60,358 bases of DNA from positions 1 through 60,358 of the forward strand of contig NZ_JAUSLE010000048.1 in NCBI RefSeq assembly GCF_030646845.1. Reading direction: 5' to 3'. Each line of letters starts with the position of its first letter. Position 1 is the first letter of the stretch. The notes beneath the pieces are model-generated. The model saw nothing but the letters and a program-made list of their open reading frames with translations, was not told where the DNA came from and made no database searches. The position numbers and the translations under genes are program-made. The DNA is from Rhodoferax sp. (GTDB taxonomy: Bacteria > Pseudomonadota > Gammaproteobacteria > Burkholderiales > Burkholderiaceae_C). This document shows, one piece after another, positions 51,752 through 60,358 of this stretch.

Positions 51752-52771
51752 ATGATTTCTCGTTCTGACCAGCCCCTCTCGATCTCTTGCGTCATTCCCG
51801 CCTTCAACGAAGCGCGCAATCTGGGCACCGTGGTGCCGCGGATTTTGGCGACACTCACTGCCCTGAGCGACCGCATTGAGTTGATTGTGGTGGATGACGG
51901 CAGTCGCGACGACACCACGCAGGTCATGCAGACCCTGTGCGCCGCCCACCGTGAAGTGGTCTATCTCAAGCTCTCGCGCAACTTCGGCAAGGAGCCCGCG
52001 CTCACAGCCGGCATCGATGCCACCCGGGGCGAGGTCGTGATCCTGATGGACGCCGATGGCCAGCATCCGGTGGCTCTGCTGCCTGACATGCTGCAGAAAT
52101 GGCGGCAGGGCTCGGACGTGGTGTACGCGGTGCGAAAAACCCGCGAAGACCAGTCGGGGCTGCAGGTGAGCCTGACCGGGCTTTTCTACAAGATGGTCAA
52201 TTTCGGCAACCGCGTGCAAATTCCGGCCAATGCGGGCGATTTCCGGCTAATGGACCGCAAGGTGGTGGATGCCCTGAAGAGCCTGCCCGAACGCAACCGG
52301 TTCATGAAAGGGCTGTACGCCTGGGTCGGTTTCAACAGCACGGCCATCGATTACCAGCCGTTGCCTCGCGCGGATGGAAAAAGCAATTTTGGTCTGCGCG
52401 GGTCGCTTTCGCTGGCGCTGACCGGGATTCTGGCGTTTTCCATTGCGCCCCTGCGGGCGTTGACGCTGGTCGGGTTGGTACTGTCAGCACTTGCCCTGGG
52501 CTATGGCAGCTGGGTGGTGGTGGACTATTGGGTTAACGGCATCGCGGTCCCCGGCTATGCCACGATCGTGGTTGGCATGATGTTCTTCAGCGGCATCCAG
52601 CTGCTTTCCATTGGCGTGCTGGCTGAATATGTGGGCCGGATTTACGAAGAGGTCAAACAGCGGCCCGCCTACCTCATCAGCCAGCGTGAAGGCGGCGGGC
52701 TGATGCCGCGCGTACCGGCGCCCGGGGCCATGGGATCGCCCTCGGCCCATCAGGAAACGTCCCTGCTTTGA
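51752..52771 (+). CDS. GT2 polyprenyl-phosphate glycosyltransferase (ArnC/GtrB/LgmA-like)
   Basis: 339 residues. The GT2 fold has ISCVIPAFNEARNLGTVVPR, ELIVVDDGSRDDT and ILMDADGQHP (DxD). The C-terminal half has two membrane helices (LTGILAFSIAPLRALTLVGL and ATIVVGMMFFSGIQLLSIGV), as in ArnC and GtrB. It probably transfers a sugar or HexNAc to undecaprenyl phosphate on the cytoplasmic side. It is translationally coupled to the GtrA gene and convergent with an ArnT-like gene. Confidence 0.85.
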   Translation: MISRSDQPLSISCVIPAFNEARNLGTVVPRILATLTALSDRIELIVVDDGSRDDTTQVMQTLCAAHREVVYLKLSRNFGKEPALTAGIDATRGEVVILMDADGQHPVALLPDMLQKWRQGSDVVYAVRKTREDQSGLQVSLTGLFYKMVNFGNRVQIPANAGDFRLMDRKVVDALKSLPERNRFMKGLYAWVGFNSTAIDYQPLPRADGKSNFGLRGSLSLALTGILAFSIAPLRALTLVGLVLSALALGYGSWVVVDYWVNGIAVPGYATIVVGMMFFSGIQLLSIGVLAEYVGRIYEEVKQRPAYLISQREGGGLMPRVPAPGAMGSPSAHQETSLL

Positions 52772-53136
52772 GCGCGTCAACTTTGTGGTTTCTCGCCGTC
52801 GGAGGCGCCGCCGCCCTGACGCACATGGGGGTCTTTGCGCTGACCCAGCATCAGATGTGGCCCGAACTGGCCAATGCCCTGGGCTTCTGCGTTGCCTTTG
52901 TGGTGAGCTTTGCCGGACACCGGCTGCTGAGTTTCAAGGATGCGGGCACCAGCGTGGGCACCAGCCTGCGCCGGTTTGCCATCACCGCACTGGCCGGCTT
53001 CGCCAGCAATGAAGCCGTCTTTATCGTACTGTTGCGCGCCCTGGACTGGCCTTCGCTGCTGGCGCTATTTATTGCTCTGCTGTTTGCAGCCGGGCAGACC
53101 TTTTTGCTCAGCCGCTTTTGGGCCTTCCGCCGGTGA
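52768..53136 (+). CDS. GtrA family membrane protein
   Basis: 122 residues, TTG start overlapping the preceding stop (TTGA). About four membrane helices (LWFLAVGGAAALTHMGVFAL, LGFCVAFVVSFAGHRLLSF, FASNEAVFIVLLRALDW and LLALFIALLFAAGQTFLLS). GtrA proteins are proposed flippases for undecaprenyl-phosphate-linked sugars. It ends FWAFRR, as is typical. The 3' end overlaps the GT39 gene by 72 bp. Confidence 0.88.
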   Translation: MSASTLWFLAVGGAAALTHMGVFALTQHQMWPELANALGFCVAFVVSFAGHRLLSFKDAGTSVGTSLRRFAITALAGFASNEAVFIVLLRALDWPSLLALFIALLFAAGQTFLLSRFWAFRR

Positions 53137-54648
53137 CGCCGTGGCGGACTGGTAAAGCGACCAGCCGGCACCCTGGTAAAAAAGCTTCCAGCCCGTCAGG
53201 CCCTCGGCTATGCGGTTGCCGGTCTGCGTGGCAAACCAGTTTCCTGGCACGGCACCGGCCTTGGCCAGTTCTTCAGGCGACTGCAAAAGCCTGGCAGCCT
53301 GCGCATCAAAATCCGCCCCTTCAAACAACTCGCGCTGCCAGCCGTCGCCCACCTGTTGACGCAAGGCGGCCCAGTTCCCCAGCACGACCATGGGGCGGGT
53401 GGTTTGGGCATAAAACGGCAGGTCGTAGGGAAATGCATCCGACACGTAGACCGTGTCCGAGGGCCGGGCGGCACAGGCCAGCGCCTGGGCGATGTCCTGC
53501 GAACGCCCGGTGCGGGTGACGTCGCCCACCTTGAGGACCAGGGTGAGGGCGATGGCGACGTTCAGCAGGCACAAGCCGACAAACACGAGCCCGGCGCGGG
53601 CGCGGTGCGCCATGACGCGCTCCCAGCCCAGTGCCGCCAGCAGTGCCAGCGCCGGCATCACCGGCAGCACATAGCCCACCAGCTTGGAATTGGGAATCGA
53701 GAAGAAGGCGACGATGGCCGCCACCCAGATCCAGCACAGACTCCACCATGCCTTGGCCAGCGGTGCCGCCGCGCCCGATGTCTGGCTGGTCTGCCGGCGA
53801 AGCTGGTTCAATGCAAAGAACACCCAGGGAAACAGCAGCAGCACCAGCGACGCCAGGTAAAACCACCAGGGCTGCGGGTTGTTGTAGGTCGTGGCGGTGT
53901 ACCGTTTGAAGTGCTGGTTGATGAACATGTAGTCAAACAGCTGCGGGTACTTCTGCTGGGCGACGACAAACCACGGCAGCGCAATCACGGCAAATAGCGT
54001 CAGGCCGCTGAGCCACGGCAGGTAAAGCACTTTCCTGAACTGCCGGGTCCAGACCAGCCAGATGAAAATCACCAGGCCCGGCAGCGCAATGCCGATCAGG
54101 CCCTTGCTGAGCATGCCCATGGCGCAGGCCACAAAGCCCAGCCGCGCCAGTGTGGCATTCGGTTTGTCCCCCGCCATGAAGGCAAAGGCAAAACACCAGA
54201 TGGCCACGCCGATCCATGATGCCACCGCCATGTCGTGGTTCACATACTGGCCACCCACCAGAAAGGTCATGCTGGTGCCCAGCATGAGGGCGGCGCGGCG
54301 GGCGATCTGCTCCGTACTGATGGTTCGCGCCGCCAGGTACAGCACCACCAGCATCAGGCCGACGTGCAGCGCGGGCACCAGGCGCAGGGCCAGTTCGTTG
54401 ACGCCAAAGGTGGCCAGCGACATGGCCTCCAGCCAGTAGACGTAGGGCGGCTTGTGAAAGAAAGGAATGCCATTGAGGCGCGGGGTGAGCCAGTCGCCGC
54501 TTTGCAGCATCCAGCGTCCGATCTCGCCGTAGCGCCCCTCGTCGGGCACCGCCAGCGGCCGCATGGCGGCCATCAGCAGCAGCAGCAGCCAGAGCCCGGC
54601 CAGCGTCAGCCAGGATTTTTTTCGTTCGTTCAGGGAGGTATTCACCAA
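53065..54648 (-). CDS. ArnT-like GT39 lipid A glycosyltransferase
   Basis: 527 residues with about 10-12 membrane helices. The GT39/PMT opening PLAVPDEGRYGEIGRWML carries the acidic catalytic residues, followed by PFFHKPPYVYWLEAMS. It uses polyprenyl-phosphate sugars to modify lipid A or another envelope glycan. With the GT2, GtrA and ChbG-type deacetylase genes around it, hexosamine addition to lipid A (Lgm or Flm type) is the best hypothesis; aminoarabinose synthesis genes are absent here. Confidence 0.85.
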   Translation of the reverse strand: MVNTSLNERKKSWLTLAGLWLLLLLMAAMRPLAVPDEGRYGEIGRWMLQSGDWLTPRLNGIPFFHKPPYVYWLEAMSLATFGVNELALRLVPALHVGLMLVVLYLAARTISTEQIARRAALMLGTSMTFLVGGQYVNHDMAVASWIGVAIWCFAFAFMAGDKPNATLARLGFVACAMGMLSKGLIGIALPGLVIFIWLVWTRQFRKVLYLPWLSGLTLFAVIALPWFVVAQQKYPQLFDYMFINQHFKRYTATTYNNPQPWWFYLASLVLLLFPWVFFALNQLRRQTSQTSGAAAPLAKAWWSLCWIWVAAIVAFFSIPNSKLVGYVLPVMPALALLAALGWERVMAHRARAGLVFVGLCLLNVAIALTLVLKVGDVTRTGRSQDIAQALACAARPSDTVYVSDAFPYDLPFYAQTTRPMVVLGNWAALRQQVGDGWQRELFEGADFDAQAARLLQSPEELAKAGAVPGNWFATQTGNRIAEGLTGWKLFYQGAGWSLYQSATASPAEGPKAAEQKGLPGCKQQSNK

Positions 54649-54691
54649 CGAATTTTAGCGGTCAGCGTTGCGATCCTGATCCTGTACCCCG

Positions 54692-55522
54692 CTACTGTGA
54701 AACACCGCGAACCAGCTGGACGCCGGCGTGCGCCAGCGCCTGGGGGAAGTCCGCGCTGCCCAGGTAGGCAAACTCCCGTGCGCGCGCCGCGCCGATGGCA
54801 TCGCCGACCTCATCCGCGAGCGCCGGGTGGCACATGATGATGCTGCGCGCCGGGGCGGCGTGCAGCCAGCCCGCCATCAGACTGGCATAACGTGCCCCAT
54901 CGCCAGAGAAATCATATATGCCCAACAAGGCCGCAGCCCCCGTTATTCCTGCCTTGGTAGCTATCGTTTCAAGAGCAGAAGCGCCCATCGCGGCGATCAC
55001 CCGGCTTTTCAGATCGGCCGATGCCGCTGGCGCGCGCGAAATCCGCACATACGGCGTGTGATCGCTTTTGCCGCCGTAGCGGCTGGCCAGCGCCTGCACC
55101 AGCGCTTCGCGAATGCCGGCAAACTGCTGCACATGCTGGTGGCCGTCCACAAAGTCGGGCGGTGCCATCCACTGCGCCTCAAACGCGTCCAGCTGGCGCT
55201 CGATCACGCCGCGCGCTGCGGTTCGGTCAAAGCCGCCGAGCGCGGCTTTGAGCATGGCCGCGCGCAGCGACTTGCCGTGCCCGGCGGCGATGGCAAAGTC
55301 ACTGGTCCAGTCCAGGTGCAAACCGACGTCGATGTGCCCACGCACCTCCTGCAACAGGGCGACATCCTGCGGCCAGCGCGGCGACAACACCATGGCGCTG
55401 GTTGCACTGAGACGACCCAGCGCTGCCAGTGCGGCAATACCCCGCGAGGCGCTCTCATGCACCGCGAAGTCGTCAGCGCACAGGATCACGCCCCTCAAGC
55501 CCATTTGATCGGGGGCGCTCAT
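54692..55522 (-). CDS. ChbG/HpnK (YdjC) family deacetylase
   Basis: 276 residues from the ATG overlapping the LysR stop (ATGA). YdjC motifs are GVILCADDFAVHESASRG (Asp pair), VGLHLDWTSD (His) and FVDGHQHVQQF (His/metal). The family deacetylates N-acetyl sugars, including undecaprenyl-phosphate-HexNAc (NaxD) and hopanoid intermediates (HpnK). Next to GT2 and GT39 genes a NaxD/LgmC-like role is likely. Part of the sequence (ETIATKAGITGAAALLG) is encoded by a mini-repeat copy. Confidence 0.84.
   Translation of the reverse strand: MSAPDQMGLRGVILCADDFAVHESASRGIAALAALGRLSATSAMVLSPRWPQDVALLQEVRGHIDVGLHLDWTSDFAIAAGHGKSLRAAMLKAALGGFDRTAARGVIERQLDAFEAQWMAPPDFVDGHQHVQQFAGIREALVQALASRYGGKSDHTPYVRISRAPAASADLKSRVIAAMGASALETIATKAGITGAAALLGIYDFSGDGARYASLMAGWLHAAPARSIIMCHPALADEVGDAIGAARAREFAYLGSADFPQALAHAGVQLVRGVSQ
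54918..54970 (-). repeat. Dispersed in-gene mini-repeat, copy 7 (within ChbG/HpnK gene)
   Basis: Minus strand: AAACGATAGCTACCAAGGC, then AACGGGGGCTGCGGCCTTG. It keeps the ATAGCT..GGGGGCT..GGCC order and is read in frame. Confidence 0.6.
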
Positions 55523-56439
55523 TGCGCCTGCCAAAACCCGGACTCGCCGAAATGGTGCTTGAGAAAATCAACCCACAAGCGCACACGCAAGGGCAAATGC
55601 TTGGCGTGAGGGAACACCGCGTAAATGCCGTTGGGCGGCGCTGCAAAGTCCTCCAGCACCGGCACCAGCGCACCGGTTGCGACCTCCGCCGCCACCTCCC
55701 AGGTGCTGCGCCAGGCAATACCGTACCCTGCCACACACCAGTCATGCAGCACCTGGCCGTCCGAGCAATTCAGCGGGCCGCCGGGTTTGAGGTGAACGAG
55801 CTCATGGCCATTGCCTTTGGGCACCCGGAAGGCCCAGCCACGCGTTTGCGATGCATCGCTGGACATGGTCAGGCAGTCAAACTTGGACAAATCGTGGGGG
55901 TGGGCCGGTGTGCCGTGTTGCTTCAGGTAAGTGCGAGTCGCCACGCACAGCCGGCGATTGTCTGCCAGGCGCACGCTGACCAGGGATGAATCCGGCATGT
56001 CACCGACGCGAACAGCGCAGTCAAAGCCCTCGCCGGCCAGATCCACCACGCGGTCGCTCAGATTCAGCGAAATGGTGACATCGGCATGCAGCTCCCGAAA
56101 GCGCGGCACCAGTGGCGCCACGTGACGACGCCCAAACCCAGCCGGAGCCGTAATTCGCAAATGCCCACTGGCTTTCACCCCGCCAGCAGAAACGCTGGCC
56201 TCGGCATTGGCAATGTCGGTCAGCAAACGCTGGCAGTCTTCGAGAAACGCAGTGCCCTCATGCGTGAGCGAGATGCGCCGGGTGGTGCGCACCAGCAGTT
56301 TGACACCGAGGCGCTCTTCCAGGCCGTCCAGCCGGCGCCCCATGATGGCCGGGGCCACCCCTTCGGCATTGGCAGCGGCGGTCAGGCTGCCACGGGTGGC
56401 AACGGAAACAAAAGATTCAAGCTGCTTGAGTTTGTCCAT
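55519..56439 (-). CDS. LysR family transcription regulator
   Basis: 306 residues. The HTH is LKQLESFVSVATRGSLTAAA with GVAPAIMGRRLDGLEERLGV. The effector domain includes FRELHADVTISLNLSDRVVD and GYGIAWRSTWEVA. It is upstream of, and coupled to, the deacetylase gene, so it may control envelope modification, although LysR genes usually act on divergent targets. The 87 bp to the CoA-transferase gene on the same strand show nothing notable. Confidence 0.9.
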   Translation of the reverse strand: MDKLKQLESFVSVATRGSLTAAANAEGVAPAIMGRRLDGLEERLGVKLLVRTTRRISLTHEGTAFLEDCQRLLTDIANAEASVSAGGVKASGHLRITAPAGFGRRHVAPLVPRFRELHADVTISLNLSDRVVDLAGEGFDCAVRVGDMPDSSLVSVRLADNRRLCVATRTYLKQHGTPAHPHDLSKFDCLTMSSDASQTRGWAFRVPKGNGHELVHLKPGGPLNCSDGQVLHDWCVAGYGIAWRSTWEVAAEVATGALVPVLEDFAAPPNGIYAVFPHAKHLPLRVRLWVDFLKHHFGESGFWQAQ

Positions 56440-56526
56440 GCCGGCAGATTACCTGCATAAAAGTCAAAAGACAACAGCTCAATATTTTTATTAGGTCATT
56501 TCCCGCGAGCCTGGCCACCGGTGGAC

Positions 56527-57735
56527 TCATGCCACGGCGTGGCTCGCCTGCAGCGCCTCGATCGCCTGCGCGTTGTAACCCAGCCCCGCCAGCAACTCCG
56601 CCGTGTGCTCGCCCTTGGTGGGCGGGTGCAGGCGCACGCCCAGGCGCTGGCCGTCCATGGTGAACGGAAACAGCGTGGTCTGCGCTGTCTGCCCGGCCCG
56701 CTCACCGTCTGGCAGGGTGATATCGGCCAGGCCACCCGTTGCCAGCAGGTGTTCGTCATCGAACAGTTCTTCGGGCTTGCGAATGGGCGCGAACGGCAAT
56801 TCACGCGCCTCCAGCAGGGCCGCCAACTCCGCCGCACTGCGGCTGGCCAGGCGTTCGCGCAGCAGGGGCAGGAGGGTGGCGCGCCCGCGCACACGGTCGT
56901 TGTTGGTGGCGAACTGAGGGTTGGCTTTGAGGTCACTGAAGCCCAGCGCATCGCAAAACGTCACCCACTGCGCATCGCTCACGGCTGCCAGGAAGATCTG
57001 TTCGCCGTCTTTCACGGTGAACACGTCATACACCGCCCAAGGCGAGATACGCGCGGGCATGGGCGCAGCGGGCTGGCCAGTGACGGCGTATTGCAGCATG
57101 TGCTGGCCCACGAGAAACACGTTGTTCTCGAACAGCGCACTCTGCACCTCCTGGCCGCGCCCGGTGATGCCGCGCTGGATCAGCGCGCCCAACGCGCCGA
57201 TGGCGCCGAACATGCCGCCCATGATGTCGTTCACGCTGGTGCCCGCACGCAAGGGGTCACCGGGGCGGCCGGTCATGTAGGCCAGTCCGCCCATCATCTG
57301 CACCACCTCGTCGAGTGCCGTGCGGTGCTCGTATGGTCCTGGCAAAAAACCCTTGTGGGCAACATAGATCAGGCGTGGATTCACCTGCGACAGGGCGGCG
57401 TAGTCGAGCCCGTATTTGCCCATGGTGCCGGGCTTGAAGTTCTCGGCCACCACATCAGCCGTGGCCGCCAGCTTGCGCGCCACTTCGGCGCCTTCGGGCT
57501 TGTGCAGGTCAATGGCGATGCTTTTCTTGTTGCGGTTGAACATGGGGAAGAAGCCTGCGCCGGCACCCAGCAGGTGGCGCGTGCGGTCGCCGTCGATCGG
57601 CTCGACCTTGATGACTTCAGCCCCCATGTCGGCCAGCACCATGCCGCAGGTCGGGCCCATGACCATGTGGGTGAATTCAACGACGCGCAGACCGGCCAGG
57701 GGTAACGGGCGGGTGCCAGATGACAGACTATTCAC
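56527..57735 (-). CDS. CaiB/BaiF family CoA-transferase
   Basis: 402 residues from the GTG at 57735, which has TGAGG upstream; an ATG at 57843 would add 36 atypical residues. Family III CoA-transferase: [49 protein letters not shown] and [12 protein letters not shown], which carries the probable catalytic Asp. It moves CoA between carboxylic acids through an aspartyl-CoA thioester. The acid is unknown. It is divergent from glcB. Confidence 0.9.
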   Translation of the reverse strand: MNSLSSGTRPLPLAGLRVVEFTHMVMGPTCGMVLADMGAEVIKVEPIDGDRTRHLLGAGAGFFPMFNRNKKSIAIDLHKPEGAEVARKLAATADVVAENFKPGTMGKYGLDYAALSQVNPRLIYVAHKGFLPGPYEHRTALDEVVQMMGGLAYMTGRPGDPLRAGTSVNDIMGGMFGAIGALGALIQRGITGRGQEVQSALFENNVFLVGQHMLQYAVTGQPAAPMPARISPWAVYDVFTVKDGEQIFLAAVSDAQWVTFCDALGFSDLKANPQFATNNDRVRGRATLLPLLRERLASRSAAELAALLEARELPFAPIRKPEELFDDEHLLATGGLADITLPDGERAGQTAQTTLFPFTMDGQRLGVRLHPPTKGEHTAELLAGLGYNAQAIEALQASHAVA

Positions 57736-57964
57736 TTCAGACCTCAGGTTGTTCGATGGTGACGCGCCGTCCGGGACGATGGCGGCCACTGGCCCTGGAT
57801 TGTCCTTCCCGTGCACCGACGCGATTGCATCTATTTTTGTCATGGATAAACAGATTTATTGGAAGTCAATGCTTGGTGAGGTATCGAATAAAATGGAAAA
57901 CTATAAGCATCAGCGCTCTCAGCGCACACCTTTTTCACCATCTTCCTCGATAAAGCCACACACC

Positions 57965-60190
57965 ATGACCGAACGCACCCTCACGCACCGCCTGCAAGTC
58001 GCCACTGTCCTGCACCAGTTCATTGACACCAGGGTGCTGCCCGGCACCGGCGTCACCAGCGCCACATTCTGGAAGGGCTTCGATGCCCTGGTGGCCGATC
58101 TCGCGCCCAAGAACATCGCCCTACTGGCCGAACGCGACCGCCTGCAAACCGAACTGGACGCATGGCACAAGGCCAATCCCGGCCCGATTCAGGATATGCC
58201 GGCCTACCGCGCCTTTCTGGAAAAAATTGGTTATTTGGTGCCCAGCCCAAAGAAGGCCCGCATCACCACCACCAAGGTCGACGCCGAACTGGCCGTGCAA
58301 GCCGGCCCGCAACTGGTGGTGCCCGTGCTGAACGCCCGCTACGCCCTGAACGCCGCCAATGCGCGCTGGGGTTCGCTGTATGACGCGTTGTACGGCACGG
58401 ACGTCATTTCTGAAGCGAAGGGCGCCAAGAAGGGCAAGAGCTACAACCCGGTGCGTGGCGCCAAGGTGATCGAATACGCGCGCCATGTGCTGGATCGCAC
58501 CGCGCCCCTGCGTAAGGGCTCGCACGTCGACTCCACCAGCTACCGCATCAAGGACGGCAAGTTGGCGGTCAAGCTGGCTGACGGCAGCAACACCAGCCTG
58601 GCCAACCCGGCGCAACTGATCGGCTTCCAGGGCGAAGAGAAAGCGCCCTCCAGTGTGCTGCTGCAACACAACGGCCTGCACCTGGACCTGCAGATCAACC
58701 GCGCCACGCCGATTGGTGCCAGCGACCCGGCCGGCGTCAGCGACCTGGTGCTGGAAGCGGCGCTCTCGACCATCCTGGACCTGGAGGACTCGGTCGCGGT
58801 GGTGGACGCCGACGACAAGGTGCTGGCCTACAGCAACTGGCTTGGCATCCTGCAGGGCACGCTGACCGAGAGTTTTGAGAAAGGCGGCAAGACGCTCACC
58901 CGCGGCCTGAACACCGACCGTGTCTACACCCCGCCCTCCGGCAAAGGCAAAAAAGTGACGCTGCATGGCCGCTCGCTCATGTTCGTGCGCAACGTTGGGC
59001 ACCTGATGACCAATCCGGCCATCCTGTACACCGACAAGGCCGGCGTGACGCGCGAAATCCCGGAAGGCATTCTGGACGCCGTGGTCACCACCACCATCGC
59101 CATGCATGACCTGAAGCGCACGGCCAAGGATGGCATCCGCAACTCGCGCAAGGGCTCGGTCTACATCGTCAAACCCAAAATGCACGGCCCGGTGGAAGTC
59201 GCGTTTGCCAACGAACTGTTTGGCCGCGTTGAAAAGATGCTCGGCCTACCCGACAGTACCGTCAAGCTCGGCATCATGGACGAAGAGCGCCGCACCAGCG
59301 TCAACCTCAAAGCCTGCATTGGCGCAGCGGCCAGCCGCGTGGCCTTCATCAACACCGGCTTCCTGGATCGCACCGGCGACGAGATGCACAGTGCCATGCA
59401 GGGCGGCGCCATGATCCGCAAGGGCGACATGAAAACCAGCGCCTGGATTGCAGCCTATGAGCGCAACAACGTGCTCGTGGGCCTGACCTGCGGCCTGCGG
59501 GGCAAAGCGCAGATCGGCAAAGGCATGTGGGCCATGCCGGACCTGATGAAAGACATGCTCAAGCAGAAGATCGCGCACCCGCTGGCCGGTGCCAACACCG
59601 CCTGGGTACCGAGCCCCACCGGCGCCACTCTGCACGCGCTGCACTACCACCAGGTGCTGGTGAGCGACATTCAAAAGCAAATGGAAAATGTCAAAGCCGA
59701 CAAGGAGCGCGACACCTTGTTGCAGGGCCTGCTGCAAGTGCCGGTGGCGGCCAGCACCAACTGGAGCGCCACCGAAATTCAGCAAGAGCTCGATAACAAC
59801 GCGCAGGGCATTCTGGGCTACGTGGTGCGCTGGATCGACCAGGGCGTGGGCTGCTCCAAGGTGCCCGACATCCACAACGTCGCGCTCATGGAAGACCGCG
59901 CCACGCTGCGCATCAGCAGCCAGCACATGGCCAACTGGCTGCACCACGGGGTGGCGAGCGCGGCGCAGATCACGGAAACCTTCGAGCGCATGGCGGCGGT
60001 GGTGGACCAGCAAAACGCGGGTGACCCGCTGTACCAGCCGATGGCCGGGCACTTTGACACCAGCATGGCCTACATGGCCGCCTGCGATCTGGTGTTCAAG
60101 GGCTTGAGCCAACCGAGTGGCTACACCGAGCCGCTGTTACATGGCTGGCGGCTGAAGGTGAAGGCGGCGGCCAAGGCTGTGGCCGTCTAA
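57965..60190 (+). CDS. glcB: Malate synthase G
   Basis: 741 residues from [18 protein letters not shown]. Malate synthase G landmarks are [91 protein letters not shown] and [18 protein letters not shown]. It condenses glyoxylate with acetyl-CoA to malate. The long open frame upstream of 57965 is not part of the protein. It is followed by a mini-repeat copy and a strong terminator. Confidence 0.97.
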   Translation: MTERTLTHRLQVATVLHQFIDTRVLPGTGVTSATFWKGFDALVADLAPKNIALLAERDRLQTELDAWHKANPGPIQDMPAYRAFLEKIGYLVPSPKKARITTTKVDAELAVQAGPQLVVPVLNARYALNAANARWGSLYDALYGTDVISEAKGAKKGKSYNPVRGAKVIEYARHVLDRTAPLRKGSHVDSTSYRIKDGKLAVKLADGSNTSLANPAQLIGFQGEEKAPSSVLLQHNGLHLDLQINRATPIGASDPAGVSDLVLEAALSTILDLEDSVAVVDADDKVLAYSNWLGILQGTLTESFEKGGKTLTRGLNTDRVYTPPSGKGKKVTLHGRSLMFVRNVGHLMTNPAILYTDKAGVTREIPEGILDAVVTTTIAMHDLKRTAKDGIRNSRKGSVYIVKPKMHGPVEVAFANELFGRVEKMLGLPDSTVKLGIMDEERRTSVNLKACIGAAASRVAFINTGFLDRTGDEMHSAMQGGAMIRKGDMKTSAWIAAYERNNVLVGLTCGLRGKAQIGKGMWAMPDLMKDMLKQKIAHPLAGANTAWVPSPTGATLHALHYHQVLVSDIQKQMENVKADKERDTLLQGLLQVPVAASTNWSATEIQQELDNNAQGILGYVVRWIDQGVGCSKVPDIHNVALMEDRATLRISSQHMANWLHHGVASAAQITETFERMAAVVDQQNAGDPLYQPMAGHFDTSMAYMAACDLVFKGLSQPSGYTEPLLHGWRLKVKAAAKAVAV

Positions 60191-60200
60191 GGTCTGTATC

Positions 60201-60252
60201 AAATAGATAGCTGCTTACGCAATAGGGACGGGGGCTAGAGGCCGATTTGGCC
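60201..60252 (+). repeat. Dispersed mini-repeat, copy 8 (intergenic, after glcB)
   Basis: AAATAGATAGCTGCTTACGC, then GGACGGGGGCTAGAGGCCGA and TTTGGCC. The fullest-looking copy, and the only one outside a gene. I use it as reference for the others. Confidence 0.75.
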
Positions 60253-60277
60253 TATAAGTTTGCTGATCCCGCCAGAG

Positions 60278-60300
60278 CGGCACCTTCGGGTGCCGTTTTT
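60278..60300 (+). terminator. Rho-independent terminator after glcB
   Basis: CGGCACC-TTCG-GGTGCCG followed by TTTTT: a 7-bp stem with a stable UUCG tetraloop, about 87 bases after the stop. Confidence 0.92.
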
Positions 60301-60358
60301 CATCCGGCGTTGCGAATCATCACCCCGTCCCGCGCCGCGGCGCCTGACTTGACCAATT

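Noticed and set aside
57416..57964. Long open extension upstream of malate synthase G
   Set aside because: It is antisense to the CoA-transferase and lacks the GlcB N-terminus; the family start is [11 protein letters not shown] at 57965.
1..60358. tRNA, rRNA, CRISPR, transposase or phage genes
   Set aside because: I looked for cloverleaf ends, regular spacer repeats, DDE/Tyr recombinase motifs and phage structural genes and saw none.

Overview
The window looks like a chromosomal segment of a Comamonadaceae betaproteobacterium, close to Rhodoferax, Albidiferax or Polaromonas. The evidence is high GC, dense ATGA/GTGA-overlapped operons, betaproteobacterial gene blocks (lptA-lptB-rpoN, rpe/apaG, psiF, DUF3149) and two kinds of short intergenic or in-gene repeat that I associate with this family. 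I see no rRNA, tRNA, CRISPR array, phage or transposase.

Layout. 1-502 is the end of a chemotaxis receptor. 468-11559 (minus) is a type II secretion (T2SS) operon, gspG-H-I-J-K-L-M-N-D-E-F, followed by gph. The missing gspC lies about 14 kb away at 25920, next to a Crp/Fnr regulator.

Between gspG and gspC sits a block of exported proteins (11856-25165). It contains a right-handed beta-helix protein, an LVIVD-repeat beta-propeller lipoprotein, two DUF2202 ferritin-like lipoproteins flanking a diheme cytochrome c lipoprotein, two more large surface-type proteins, and a small exported protein. Three of the large proteins end in the same tripartite tail: GGGC-T, then FDP-L, then a hydrophobic helix, then an Arg cluster. 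I read this as the JDVT-CTERM sorting signal. A 170-residue CPBP glutamic intramembrane protease with EEXXXR, FXXXH and HXXXN motifs (20102-20614) is the matching sorting enzyme, MrtJ.

FNR-type boxes lie exactly at -41.5 from plausible -10 elements upstream of two of the three tailed proteins. A perfect TTGAT-N4-ATCAA box lies between gspG and the first of them. The neighbouring Crp/Fnr protein has the FNR recognition helix (ETISR). The proposed picture is an oxygen- or redox-controlled surface-display module in which T2SS exports MrtJ-processed, Cys-tailed proteins.

26362-40714 holds a PAS-GGDEF-EAL protein, rpe, apaG, a membrane protein of the 'site-specific recombinase' family, thiL, a tautomerase, three LysR/enzyme modules, pgpA-pncC, a Tat-exported nitroreductase-like protein and a haloacetate dehalogenase-like hydrolase. 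40767-43036 holds a YecA/SEC-C protein whose 3' end is duplicated as a perfect 68-bp direct repeat flanking a low-GC lipoprotein gene, plus a DUF3149 micro-protein. 43176-49499 is a minus-strand series: SPOR protein, dsbA, lptA, lptB, rpoN, rlmL, PIN protein. Then come argS and psiF.

51752-55522 encodes a GT2 glycosyltransferase, a GtrA protein, an ArnT-like GT39 and a ChbG/HpnK deacetylase, which together resemble lipid A hexosamine-modification sets. The window closes with a LysR regulator, a CoA-transferase and malate synthase G (glcB). A dispersed mini-repeat of about 50 bp occurs at eight places, seven of them inside genes and read through in frame.
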